Below are positions 45,373 through 56,528 of a stretch of DNA of 64,000 bases, one piece after another (the first letter of the stretch is position 1; every line of letters starts with the position of its first letter). The position numbers and the translations under genes are program-made. The notes below the pieces were generated by a model that did no database searches, was not told the DNA's origin, and worked only from the letters and a program-made list of their open reading frames with translations. Source of the DNA: Anniella stebbinsi (taxonomy: Eukaryota; Chordata; Lepidosauria; Squamata; Anniellidae); assembly GCA_029215795.1 (NCBI GenBank), contig JARDYH010000002.1, positions 38,176,001-38,240,000 of the forward strand. Reading direction: 5' to 3'.

Positions 45373-45509
45373 CTTTAAAAACAGAAAACAAAACATAATA
45401 CTGAGGAAAAGAGCAATATTTAATTTTTTCATTCCTTACGTTTTGTTTCTCCTACAACCTAAGTGAAGATACGCTGGGGTTGTTACTCTTTATTTCTACC
45501 TTTGTTTTG

Positions 45510-45511
45510 AA

Positions 45512-45550
<39 letters not shown>
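45510..45550. repeat. (AAT)n microsatellite
   Basis: About 38 bp of uninterrupted AAT units. Confidence 0.95.
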
Positions 45551-45553
<3 letters not shown>

Positions 45554-45674
45554 CATGCCTTCTTATGTAGGAAAACGTAAAAAACTGAACATTCAGGGGT
45601 ATCACCAGTCCAGTTTAATTTGCCACCATATTACATCAGCTCTGTTTAATGTGCCACTAGCTTCCAATTTGTTA

Positions 45675-46085
45675 TCAGGCCCAATTCAAAGTGCTGATTT
45701 GAAAGCCCCAAATGGCCTGGGATCAGAATATATGAAGGACCACATGAACCTGCCCATCAGTTACAGTTATCTTTAGAGGGCCTGCACCATGTTCCACTGC
45801 CAAGAGAAGTTCAGTTGCTCAAGATAAAAGGCAGAGTCTTTTTCAGTGGTGGCACCGATTGTGGAACTTCCTCCCAAGGGAAGTTAGATTGGTTTCTTTG
45901 CTAACTTTTAGGTAGGCAAGATGACCTGCCAAAATCTTAGTATACTTTAATCTTTATGTTGTGAAATGATTTGTTTTAGTTGTTTTAACACTCAGTGGTT
46001 TTGTAAAATTTTATATTGTTGTAAACTTCCTTGGTGGCCTCTTTTGGGCCAAAAGGTGATATATATTTTTAAATAATAAATAAAA
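45675..46085 (+). mobile_element. L2-like LINE 3' fragment in an AGGF1 intron
   Basis: GCCCAATTCAAAGTGCTGAT, GCCCCAAATGGCCTGGGATC and TGGAACTTCCTCCCAAGGGA match 57205-57420 in order, followed by a decayed 3' UTR and an AATAAATAAA tail. It is antisense to AGGF1. Confidence 0.75.
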
Positions 46086-46239
46086 GCAAACTAATACACA
46101 GTTTGTCCTCTACACAGATAGAGGACAATGTGTAAAAACCATTGGAAAAATCCTAACAACTATGTAATCTGGTAGTCCTAATTTTACTATCAGACATGCC
46201 CTTCTCTTGCTGTCCCCACCAAATGTGGTGCAACAGATG

Positions 46240-46517
46240 GCTACTTAAGAGAGGGCGTTTTCAATGGAATGCCCTCCCTAGAGAAGAATGTGTGGTATCC
46301 ACATTAATATTTTTGGCACCTGGTGATTTTCCCAGGCATTTTAATCTTAAAACCTTTTACTGCCTTTAGCTCTGCAAAATTAATATTTTGGTACTGGTGG
46401 TTTTATTTAAGTAATCGTGTTTTGATTTTCTGCTTCTTTGAATCTCTATGGGTTAAAATCGTTAACTGCCCAGAGAATATCAGCTATTGGGCATTCCACA
46501 AATACAGTTAAATAAAT
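46240..46517 (+). mobile_element. Second L2-like 3' fragment
   Basis: AGGGCGTTTTCAATGGAATG..AACTGCCCAGAGAATATCAG..TAAATAAATG, the 3' UTR and terminal hairpin region of an L2-like element. Confidence 0.6.
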
Positions 46518-47224
46518 GTTGTGAGCTGTCATACCAGCAAACAACTGCTTAATATTTTTTAAAAAAACAGTACACCATTGTTGGTGGATGTAGTATGCTG
46601 GGATCATAAGCAGGCTGGCTGTGCTGATGTAACAGTGTAGATACTGGTACTGCCTTCCTGACAATAGCCAACTGCTGCATAACACTATTGCACAAGACTG
46701 CTAGTTGGCACAGAAGCTGTGCTGGGCATGAGCAGGCCTGAAGTATCACCAACATGCCTTACTGAATGTACATTGGTCACTTCCAAAAGAGCTACATTGG
46801 CACTGTTCTAAACATTTAATATGGAGTGGTAATAAATAGCTATAGCACTGTTAAGTCTGTTGTGCACTGTTGATACACATTGTATCTAGCATTGGAACTG
46901 AGAACTTTTCACAAACTGCTAAAGTTGTTCCTGGTGAATAATCGCTTAGCGTTAATCTGGAAATCAGTATGGCCAGATTTTTTTTTTTAAAAAAAGCATT
47001 TTATTTTGCAGATTCAGTCCTATTCAGTGAAGCCTGTGCATCCATATTTTATACCAGTGTCTAAATTTACTTCCAGTACTGTAGCAGTATTTGTAAATTA
47101 AATATGATTTGTGGTTTAAAGAACGGGATGTATGCATTATGAATGGTTGAGCATTGTATATATGTAAGGTAACACCTGCAAATTGGAATAATTTATAAAA
47201 ATCATAGAAAACCAACCAACTTAC

Positions 47225-47352
47225 ACATGTACAGAGGCTGGAGCATCATCTCTGTGAAAGTTTCCTTCACTTCCAACTGTCTCACGGCGCTTTCCTGCTC
47301 TGTCTTTGTAATTTGGATTTTTCATAACTTTGTCATTTTCATATTCTGTATT
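47225..47352 (-). CDS. AGGF1: AGGF1 exon upstream of the G-patch
   Basis: It encodes NTEYENDKVMKNPNYKDRAG, then KRRETVGSEGNFHRDDAPAS, a conserved stretch between FHA and G-patch. Acceptor GAAAAG|AATACAG, donor CATGT|GTAAGT. The 128 bp end in phase 2, matching the single base T at the start of the next exon. Confidence 0.95.
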
Positions 47353-47549
47353 CTTTTCAAAACACAAATCAACATCATGTTTTTGTAAACTTTCTAAAGA
47401 TGACATTCAACAGCAAACGTTTAGGTCCATTAGATATGCTTAAAACATGATAAAGGTTTATAAAATATGCATGGTATGGAACAAGTGGAGAGAAATGTTT
47501 CTTTCTCTCATAATACTAGAATTATGGGTCATCCAATGACATTGACTAG

Positions 47550-47908
47550 CAGTAGATTCAGAACAAAATGAAGTACTTCACACAATACATAACTACTCTA
47601 TGAAATTCACTGCCACAAGATGCAAAGATGGCCACTAGTTTAGATGGCTGTAAAAGACGATTAGACAAATTAGTAAGGAGAGATCTATAGGTCTATCAAT
47701 GGATGTTTAAGACCTCCTCCCACCCCTGGATACAAAGGTGATAAGCCTCTGAACACTAGCTGTTGGGGAGCAACAGCAAGAGAGTCTATTGCCTTCATGC
47801 CTTGTCTGTGGCTTCCCAGAGGAACCTGGTTAGTCACTGCGGTAAGCAGGATGATGGGCTTGATGAACTTTTGCTGTGATCCAGCAGGGACGTTCTTATA
47901 TTCTTAAT
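47550..47908 (+). mobile_element. CR1-like LINE 3' end in an AGGF1 intron
   Basis: GAAATTCACTGCCACAAGAT, GACGATTAGACAAATTAGTA and CTGTGATCCAGCAGGGACGT..CTTATATTCTT match CR1 3' wording in order. Confidence 0.7.
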
Positions 47909-48216
47909 CCCAGTTGTGCATATGAAGGACTGCTAAATAGTGTGTTAGCAGTACTGGCATGGATAGTGTCCAAGCCCCTACAGTCTAAAAGACCAGATTG
48001 CCATCTTTTTGATAATTAATTGTTACTGGTTCAACTGCTACAAGGTTACCCTGAATGCACACGCTTACGTTTGATAAGAGGTTTCATTTGCATCCTACAA
48101 ACACATGTAACTTTCACAACTGTACAGAACACAATATAGATGTTTTAAAAAATCACACTCCCCAAAATCCAATCATTTATCAGTTAACCAGTTATTTTTT
48201 AAAAAAAGAAACCTAC

Positions 48217-48299
48217 TTGTAAGCCATATTTTACACGTATTTGTTTTAATGCTTTTCTTCTGACTAATTCCTTCTCTTCTTTTGTCAGTGGAGGGCAAA
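48217..48299 (-). CDS. AGGF1: AGGF1 exon after the FHA domain
   Basis: It encodes PPLTKEEKELVRRKALKQIR followed by VKYGLQ, a charged helical linker. Acceptor CTTTCAG|TTTGCC, donor CAA|GTAGGT. Two bases complete the codon begun by the previous exon. Confidence 0.94.
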
Positions 48300-48416
48300 C
48301 TGAAAGAATATAAAATATGATTTCATTCAGAAAGAAAGCTGGTAGATATTCATCTGTAGAATATGGGCATCAGGTTAGAGAAAAACTGCATCGAGTCATT
48401 TTATGCTGAAACAGAC

Positions 48417-48540
48417 ATAGGTAACTTGGTGCCCTCCAGATGTTTTGGACTATAACTCCCATGAGCTCCAGCCAGCTTGGCAAACAGAAAGATATTATGG
48501 AAGTTGTAGTACAAAACACCTGGAGGGCACCAGGTTGCCT
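48417..48540. repeat. Hairpin repeat, well-preserved copy
   Basis: The arms GGTGCCCTCCAGATGTTTTG and CACCTGGAGGGCACCAGGTT pair over about 45 bp. This is the clearest copy of the GGACTACAACT family in the window. Confidence 0.75.
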
Positions 48541-48544
48541 ACTG

Positions 48545-50300
48545 CTATGCTAAAGCTAGTGTGTCAATTTATCCATATGCACAGGCACTTAATATCTGGA
48601 TCAAATTAAATGAAGTCACTAGCAAAGAGACAGAGCAGAGTATAATACCTAGTGTGCTAGGTCTGGATCTGGGAAAGCCAGATTAGAATCTTCATTCAAG
48701 TCTGGAAGCTTACTAATGAGCCTTAGGCTATTCACCATCTTTAAGCCAATTTAAAGATGGTGAATAAAATGCTGTGCTAAGCTCCTTTTAGCAAGAACAG
48801 GATATAAATACAGTAATGATTTATCTACAGACACATTAACAATATAAATGTTGTTATAAGGCAACAGCCCACAACTTTGTGTATTGATTGAAATACAAAT
48901 CAACAGCACCTTTCAGAAACAGACTGACTGGCTCACCACATGAATCAACGATGACAACAGCTGAGTACCACTGTACAGATCTAATAATGGGACTTTGCTA
49001 TTTCAAAAAAGTATCTTTTTACTTTGCTACATGTTTTATGATTGAAGCATTTAATTATTTTCTTTGAACACAGACTATTGTACTTCTATAGTTTTATCTC
49101 TATACATATTCATATAATGGGAAAACAATATTCCACCATTGTTAATATTCAGTATTGTTTCTTGAGCTTCAGCATTTGTCAGCCTGGGGTAGGTGGGGGA
49201 GGCGTAGTTCCCAAACAAGCTGCCAGTCGTCCCAATGCATATTGGCCAGGGAGGGTACAGCACTCCAGGCTGATATATGGCTGGAAGAGTGCTACACTGA
49301 AGCCTTTGGGATACCCTCATTCAGCACTGAGAAGGGTGAAACTTGCTGGAGAGAAGCCAAAGAGCAGCAATTCTCCCAGTTTGCCATTTCAGCACCATCC
49401 TTGAGTACCTCTTTCCTTCCAGCACCATGAAGTGCAGTCACAGAAGGTATTGCTTCTCACCTGACAATCATCCTCTGAATGCCATGACCAGTATTTTTGT
49501 GCAGAATATTACAGCATGAAAGGCACCACTGTTCACTCAGCAAACACCCTGCACAAAATGAAGGGATGTCCAAGAACCCTCTAGGATGTCTTCTAATTGC
49601 ACTGGAAGCATCAAGAAAGGAAGAGCAGTACTTGAATCCCTCCCACCTGACCTGCACTCCTTTCAGTTGAAATGTGAGTTGCAGGAAATTAGGATCGAGT
49701 TGGATGCAGCTTGCCTTTTACCTGAGCCAAAATACACAAGTTGCTGCCTAACTGTTCAGAGTACTGAATGGTAGTTTGCTAGTTTAACTGAAAAAAGAGA
49801 TGAAGCTATAAAGTCTGGAACAGTTCATTTCTTGATTTAGGTTGGCTGATGCAGCTAAGATAGAGGCATATATAACTGTAGGCCAAAGGTTGTATTTTAC
49901 TGAACACACACAAAAGGCTTCAATACAAGGGGGGGGGGGGAGCAATTTAAGTCTGCCTCTTCCTCCAGTCCATCTTACAACTCTGATGCTGAAGTCATGA
50001 AATCCGCCTCCCCCCACTTCTCTTGCCCCCCCCACCAATCTGCTTTTTTAACATCTTGCCTAATAAAGAAATCTTGAAAGCTTGCCTAGAATTTTGTGTA
50101 TATCTGATTGGTCCTAATAAAGGTACTGCATGATTGGGGAGTTATTCTTATGGATCAGCACAGCTTACTTTGTTTTATGTTTCTTAGTTAGTAATTATCT
50201 TGTTAAGCAGCCTTAAACCTGTATATACAGGATATGTTTAAAGCTAAATTTTCCTAGAAGTTGCCAATGTCATTTTTACAACTCGCAATTTATCACTTAC
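48545..50300. other. AGGF1 intron, no further exon seen
   Basis: It contains an 11-12 G run near 49931. The open frames at 49042-49430 and 49784-50038 have no family features. Confidence 0.5.
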
Positions 50301-50466
50301 TAGAAGATTCATTTTTCTTATCAAGGCGAAGATGGGCTCTAACTTGTCCCGGTTCACATCCATCACAGGTTTCACTGCCAGGGTGTATGTGAAAGGATAA
50401 TACAGTTTCCCCAATCTTCACTTCATCACCGTGTTCCAGAACATGTGGCTCACTTTTTGTTTTAGG
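50301..50466 (-). CDS. AGGF1: AGGF1 exon, second half of the FHA domain
   Basis: It encodes LEHGDEVKIGETVLSFHIHP and then GSETCDGCEPGQVRAHLRLD. FHA domains bind phosphothreonine; the HGDEVKIGETVLSFH strand pair is typical. The acceptor GCTATAG|CCT is in phase 0; the donor TCTA|GTAAGT leaves phase 1. Confidence 0.95.
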
Positions 50467-50688
50467 CTATAGCAAAATAAAATAAAATAAATGGTAACCT
50501 GCTGAATATAAGTGCTGATAAAAGGTTTGGAACTACTGCATCAGAGAGAAAGATCAAGGGATATGGTATATTACAAAGCAGCAGTAGCATTAGAACGTCA
50601 GAGAGGGAAGGCCAACACAGGGGTGTGACAATTTCCAGTGGTGGGCAAAGAATAGACCAGCTAACAACACTTTAATTTCTGTGCTTAC

Positions 50689-50790
50689 CTGCAGAATTTG
50701 ATTTCCATTAACCACGGTACCATTCTGACTCCCTTGATCCACAAGTACATAACTTTGCAATTCATGATCAAAGTACACTTCTGCATGGAA
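50689..50790 (-). CDS. AGGF1: AGGF1 exon, FHA core
   Basis: It encodes FHAEVYFDHELQSYVLVDQG followed by SQNGTVVNGNQILQ. The SQNGT..NG motif is the hallmark phosphopeptide-binding loop of FHA domains, with the H of SKFHAE contributed at the exon start. Acceptor TTATTAG|TTC, donor CAG|GTAAGC, 34 codons in phase 0. Confidence 0.96.
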
Positions 50791-51006
50791 CTAATAAAAA
50801 ATAAGTGTTTATTATTTATTTATTTAAAGCATTTTGATTCCACACTTCAGCCAAAAAAGGCTCCCCAAAGTGGCTTACAAAAACAATAAACAGGCCTTGC
50901 CTTCAGGCTTACAATGTAATTTTAATAGCAAGCATATTTATGTCACAAAATTTAAAATGCAATAACCCAAGAATTAATTTTTGGATTCAGTTAAAGAATT
51001 AATTAC

Positions 51007-51058
51007 CTTACTAACGCCAACTTCTGGGATCTGTAGCGTGTGTTCCATACACTTTTCT
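51007..51058 (-). CDS. AGGF1: AGGF1 short exon, first FHA strand residues
   Basis: A 52-bp exon encoding EKCMEHTLQIPEVGVSK. The GR(E).. to GVSK segment carries the FHA arginine/serine pair together with its neighbours. Acceptor TTTACAG|A, donor AAG|GTAATT. The first base completes the Arg codon started in the previous exon. Confidence 0.93.
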
Positions 51059-51150
51059 CTGTAAAAAGAGGCAATAGTTAAAGCACATGAGGAGATATAC
51101 TGTGAGAGACTGCCCTCAGTAATTAATAGTAACAATTCTATACATATTGG

Positions 51151-51654
51151 CTACGTTTGGACAACACAATAGTCAATGATGAGTTTATAGTCAACTCCAT
51201 GGTCAATTATCGAGGAGGTACTCCCCACACAACATGATTATAATCAACCGTGGTGTGGATTAAAGCCAGCGTCAAGTTGACTATTAGTCAACAGTGTGTT
51301 TGATTGACATTTCCCCTGCTCTCCCCCCCGGTATCACACATCAGCCAACGAGAGTTCTACCATCTGGACTAGAGCAGCAGCCGCCGCTTTGGTCACCCTT
51401 GCCAGGGGACTCGGTACTCACTGAAAGTAAGTAACCAACTGTGTGTGATGAAATAGTCAACAGTGCCTGACACACAACACAATAACCAACAGTTGTTCAA
51501 GTAATCAACTCTGCACAGCATTAGTTATTTGCGTTGGTTATTTGGGCCAAATAACCAACCAAGGTGTGAAAAAGTCCCAACAGGCAACACAATAATCAAC
51601 CATTAACTATTTAACCCACAGCTGACTATTTAACTATTTATCGTCCGAACCCAG
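51151..51654. mobile_element. hAT-like MITE in an AGGF1 intron
   Basis: The ends CTACGTTTGGACAACACAAT and GTCCGAACCCAG pair imperfectly. The interior repeats AGTCAAC / GGTTATT motifs in both orientations, typical of squamate hAT MITEs. It is 504 bp; a clean 8-bp duplication was not found. Confidence 0.65.
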
Positions 51655-51969
51655 TAATTGACTTTAAAGCAAAACCGTCATCAGCACTTGGCATCCTTGC
51701 ATCTTGGGTGCTTGCCTAGGGTCTTCCTTTTAAATTCCTTCGAACGCAGTGCTTTGAAAAGTGCTGGGTAGCTGGGCCGTTATAATTTTCCACAAAGCTC
51801 TGGTGTGATGCTATGTCAAGGGCATTGTGGAAAATTAAAATAGCAGCCATCTAGCACTGCTTGGACTGCTTTTCAGAACACTGCTGCCACCACTAGGGCA
51901 GCCCACCAATGGAAGTGGTGGTCCAGAAAACACTTTGCCCAAGTCATTCTCAAATCTGGAACCAACCTT

Positions 51970-52035
51970 GCTCAGAATGGCGTTAAGATCAATGGGACTT
52001 ACTCCCAGATAAGTGAGCATAGGACTACAACCCAG
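51970..52035. repeat. AGTAAGTCCCATTG-type hairpin repeat
   Basis: GGCGTTAAGATCAATGGGAC, TTACTCCCAGATAAGTG and GCATAGGACTACAACCC. Confidence 0.6.
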
Positions 52036-52059
52036 TATAGTCTTATTTGAACCTTAATT

Positions 52060-53405
52060 TTAAAAAAAGCATCAAGGAAGGCCTAAAACTGTATCCAAGA
52101 ACTTACTACAGAAACAGAAGATATGCTATTAGGGGATAGGGAATATCAATATTACTGTGTCATTAAACATCATTCAACAAGACATTATGATTGCAAGGAT
52201 GTTAAGCTGGTAAAAGAAAAAAAATCAGGTTACTAAAAATTCAAGTATTATAATGCCACAGTATTTGTAGCCTTTAAGAAATCTCAAAATTATTTTTAGA
52301 GTAAAATTATGCATTTTAGCATCAAACTGAAGGCATATCTGGGGGAAGGTATTAAAATTTCCCAGATTCAAGTCAAGGTATGTCTATGCTACCAATTTAA
52401 TAGAGTTACAATTCTGATTAACTATACTTTTATTGACGGGAACTATAATTTTGTGAAGGTGATAGAAATCTCTGATAAAGAATTCTTTGTATTCTAGCAA
52501 AACTACACATTGCAAGGAACTTGATTGTAAAGCCAGGACATTAAAACCATCTTCAAAACATTTTAAATACTGCACAGAGATAGCCTTCTTGGATGTTAGT
52601 TTTACTGTATTATTTATGTAGACCAGATATATGAAATACTATTTACTGTAGTCCACTAATATCCAAAGAGCATATGAGGGTTGGATCCTGATATTTGCCC
52701 ATGGAAGGCAAGCACAAGCTGACTTACTTGCCCCCTCCCCTCCAAATGATCCTTGAGGGTCTGGGAACACTGATGAGTGGGGGGTGACAAGAGGTGGGGG
52801 GAGGGTGCTGAGATGGAAGGAGGAATTCATGGAAGGCTAGGCAGAGACACCTGTGAGTGGGGCAGAAGGTGTCTCCACCTGATTCTGTGATCTCTCCCTT
52901 CCAGCTCAGCTCCCTGTGCAATAGTCCCCATGCCACCCAGCATGATCTCACAAACCTCAGAGGAGTGGAGGAGGCAGGAAAGTCTGTTCTGCCTGCTTCT
53001 TTCCACAAGTGGATAGGTGTATTCAATTCATAGTATTTCATCATTGTTTGGCACCTACCTAGACTTTAAAGAAAATTCAACCCCACCCCAATTCCTAGTT
53101 TTGCACTGCCCTAGCATCTATTCCTGACATGCTACTATTTGGGAGCCAGAGAATATAGTGAACTTAAAAAAAAATATTTTTGGTATGTTCATAAAACCAG
53201 CGCGCTATCTCAAAGGTGCTGGTACATCAATGAGTTGATTATAATCAATACATATATCTGATTCACAAGAACTTGGGGGTCTTATCAGCTGATGTTCTTT
53301 CAAACGTCTAATATTTGAAGTAAAATAAGTAACTTGTGTATAAGAAATTACCCCTCCCCCATACCAGATATGTCTGGATTTCTCTTATACACCTGTTTGT
53401 GTTAC
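52060..53405. other. AGGF1 intron with an unclassified repeat-like block
   Basis: Positions 52640-53040 are G/C-richer than the flanks and look like an old interspersed repeat. No ends or family were identified and no exon is seen. Confidence 0.35.
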
Positions 53406-53517
53406 CTTCCAATTGTGGCAGGTTTGACAGCTGTGATGATATACAAAGATCCCATCTGCAGTACTGGTGATCTAATTACAATCACTCTAATACAAGGAGG
53501 CCAAATCTTGTCACCAT
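53406..53517 (-). CDS. AGGF1: AGGF1 exon, start of the FHA domain
   Basis: It encodes GDKIWPPCIRVIVIRSPVLQ then MGSLYIITAVKPATIGR. ATIGR is the first conserved FHA motif (Gly-Arg). Acceptor TATTTAG|AT, donor GGAAG|GTAACA. Phases match both neighbours. Confidence 0.95.
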
Positions 53518-54831
53518 CTAAATAAAAGGAAAAACAACAGGCAAAGCAAGACCAAATTTTCCCAAAACATCTTTGATTTTTGAATTATCAGGTAAAGTTT
53601 GGCCACTATATCAGTTAAACCAAATGATCCCATGGATCAAATCACTGGAAAAAATGAAGTGTACAAGCACATTCACAAGAAAACCTTTGACTAGCATATT
53701 TTCCTAAAGGGTAATGAACAACCATACTATTCTGTTGTGCCAGAAAAATCTTGGTTACTGGCATTTAATTAAGAAGTAGATACCATCAGTACAGTTACAA
53801 CTGTTTCCAGTAGCAACCAAGGCCAACAGACAGAACTCCCACTATTTCTGAGAGCAGGAAAGAAGGCTTGTGCCCAAAGAAATACTATGACATCATTACC
53901 AGAGTAGGTGAAAGGGGCACTGCATACAGCTGTTACACCTGAGAGGACAGAGCTTTTGTGAGAAATGCATTGGAGCCATTTTCAGGATGCATACTTCTAT
54001 AGCAAACTCCATGACAGCTACTAGAGATTCGAGACATGGATATATGTTCAGATGAGGAGGAAGTTTCCTATTCCTTACTGTTATTAGCCAGCCCTGTGTT
54101 ACCTATAACCAATATGTGTGTCAATACCAGTTGCTCGGGAACATGAGTGGCAGGGAGCTGCTGCACTCATGATAATCCTACTTGTGGCTTTCCCATAAGT
54201 TCAGTGATTGCTGAGTGATGGTACTAACTCAAAGATGGATGAGTCCTAGGCTCCTATATTCCAGAAGCAGACAATATAGGACACAGTGTGTTGCTCATAG
54301 CCTTTGGAACATCCTGGACCAGAGAGTCTATACGTACGTTTCTCAACCGCAAACTGTGAAAATTAGTAAAATACTGATTTTTTTAACATACTATCTCAGA
54401 AGCAATGCCATCTAGACATCTTCTTAACTGACTAGCTGTGCATTTTTATACACATCATGCATAAGAAAAAGTACTTCTATGCAGTATCTGAAGAACACAG
54501 AACTTCAAGGTTCATTTTCAAATATACATTAGTTTCTCTCCACTTTTTATATACAAAAGTTTCAACTAACAAGTTATTCTCTAAAAAGATCCATATAAAC
54601 AGCAACATCATAAAATATATATTCATTGGTTAGCTTTTTTTTCTTTTAAAAGATATAATCCATATTTAGTTGTAATACTGGAAGATTAAATGGAGAGAAC
54701 ACACTGGACAATTTTTTGTCTTTTCACTGAAGACATCTATTTTGTAGATTTCAATTTTTGACATCATCCTATTTTTCTTGTTCCCCAAAATGCAAATATT
54801 TAAGAATACTTTGTAAAAACCCATAATTCAC

Positions 54832-55177
54832 CTTCACTATCAGTATCTTCTGAATATACAGTTTCTTCACTTGTTACTTCATCTTCACTGCTATAGTTCT
54901 CCTGTTCAGAATCTGTAATTTCACCTTCTTCAGGCTCACTCTCTGTTTCTGTTTTACTGTCATCTGTAATTGCAGTACATTGTGTGTTCTTATTAAGATG
55001 TGAATTGGTGCCATTTGCAGTAATTGATACTTCGGCTGTTAGACTGTTTTTTGTTTCAATGTCCACCTTAGCCTTTTTCACATTTGTAGATTCTTCTTCT
55101 TCTGGAGAACTTAATTCATTAGTAGTAGATAGGCAACTGAGATTGCTGGATGGCTTTTGCTCATCTGTGTTCAAGTC
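54832..55177 (-). CDS. AGGF1: AGGF1 exon, acidic region
   Basis: A 346-bp exon. It begins DLNTDEQK and ends with the acidic block ESEPEEGEITDSEQENYSSE followed by more Glu/Asp/Ser. EPEEGEITDS is a diagnostic AGGF1 string; the rest is poorly conserved and probably disordered. Acceptor CTTCTTCAG|GAC. The donor GAAG|GTGAAT is weaker than consensus but is the only site giving the phase required by the next exon. Confidence 0.92.
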
Positions 55178-56143
55178 CTGAAGAAGATTTATAGAAAATC
55201 AAACTTGAGGAACATTAGTAAGCTTTTGGACTCTTTAAAGCCACTAGTTACAAATCCATAAGCAAGCTAGTGTATTTTAAGATATTTTGCATAGTAACTG
55301 GAAATAGCAGAATCAGTTAGAATCTGATCATTAATTTAAACCATATTAAAGTATTATGGAGAAAAGTCCTCTTCAGTGCTTGGATGTTAGAGTCAGTTTA
55401 CCATCAATCTTCAAATCCCTTCACTGACTTTACAGAGGTTCTGTCCTTAGTTTTAAAAAAGATAGAGAGCAAGAGATGCTATCCATTTTAGACATGCATT
55501 TGCAGAGATTGTTATATCATTCTTTTCCTCTTTGCCCCTGCCCCAATTGCAGTTTCTGTATTCCTGATTTACTTTGTTTCAATGGTCAGGGTACTGCACA
55601 GTACAGCAGGCCAACCAACCAACCAGCCAGCCATCATATCCATAGAAACAACCCATTTTTTTTCCACAATATGCCTGGCTGGAACTACAGCAGGATTAGA
55701 TAGCCAGACAGAAAGCATGTAGACCAGTTGTTCCTTCTACAGTCTGCTAGTGACCTTCCTTGGGCAGATTTGTTTGGGAGGGAGAAGAGATTGCTAGCTA
55801 TGGTCCCATTCATTCTTGATCACTGTTCGGCACACTTGAACCAATAATTTAAACTCTCTCCTCAACATATGCTGAAGTTTTTCTTCATCCCTTCAAGTAA
55901 TGTTCATAAACTACGCAGTTCAGCATCTCCTCTCCAGGGGAGAGATTGTATGTGTGGATCACATGCTCCTTTCACATGGCCTTACTTTATGGATCCCTGG
56001 ACTGGAAAACTAATTCATGAAGCTCTGCATATTTGGCCCAGTGACTTCTGTTCTAGCTCAGCATTAGTTCCCCTGGCATTATACAAGTGTAAATGTTTAG
56101 AATAGGGGCACTTAGCACACAGACACAGACAATTGCAGCTTAC

Positions 56144-56160
56144 TTGTACCATTTTTTCTT
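56144..56160 (-). CDS. AGGF1: AGGF1 candidate micro-exon of 17 nt
   Basis: The minus strand has a pyrimidine-rich acceptor ending TTTTACAAG, a 17-nt exon AAGAAAAAATGGTACAA and the donor GTAAGC. With the upstream exon ending in phase 1 and the downstream exon starting in phase 0, only a segment of this length restores the frame. The result is ..SGE-E-EKMVQ-DLNTDEQ.., close to the human ..TNEEK-DLNSEDQ. It is inferred, not confirmed by RNA. Confidence 0.6.
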
Positions 56161-56528
56161 CTTGTAAAATAAAAAAGTATCATGTAAGTATATATCAATC
56201 CCCATCATCCTAACTCTAAGGGGGGAAATCTATTCAGCATTTGATACTAACACATGCCCTAGACACTCTTCTTTGGAACCAAGTCCCACCAGTAGAAACA
56301 TAATGTTCCTTCACAGTTCACAATTCAAACAGTGCCCCATGTAGAACCGTTAGCAAACCCTCATTCATTGCTGCCTACTAGAGGAGAACTGTAAACACAG
56401 CTAGCAAATGATTACATTCCTACAAGTGTGCATACTCAAGACAGCTCATGTTCACAACACATACCAGTTTACGTGAGTACAGATTCACATGCCTGAGATA
56501 GCCTTTAACACTGAATTATTATGCTAAT

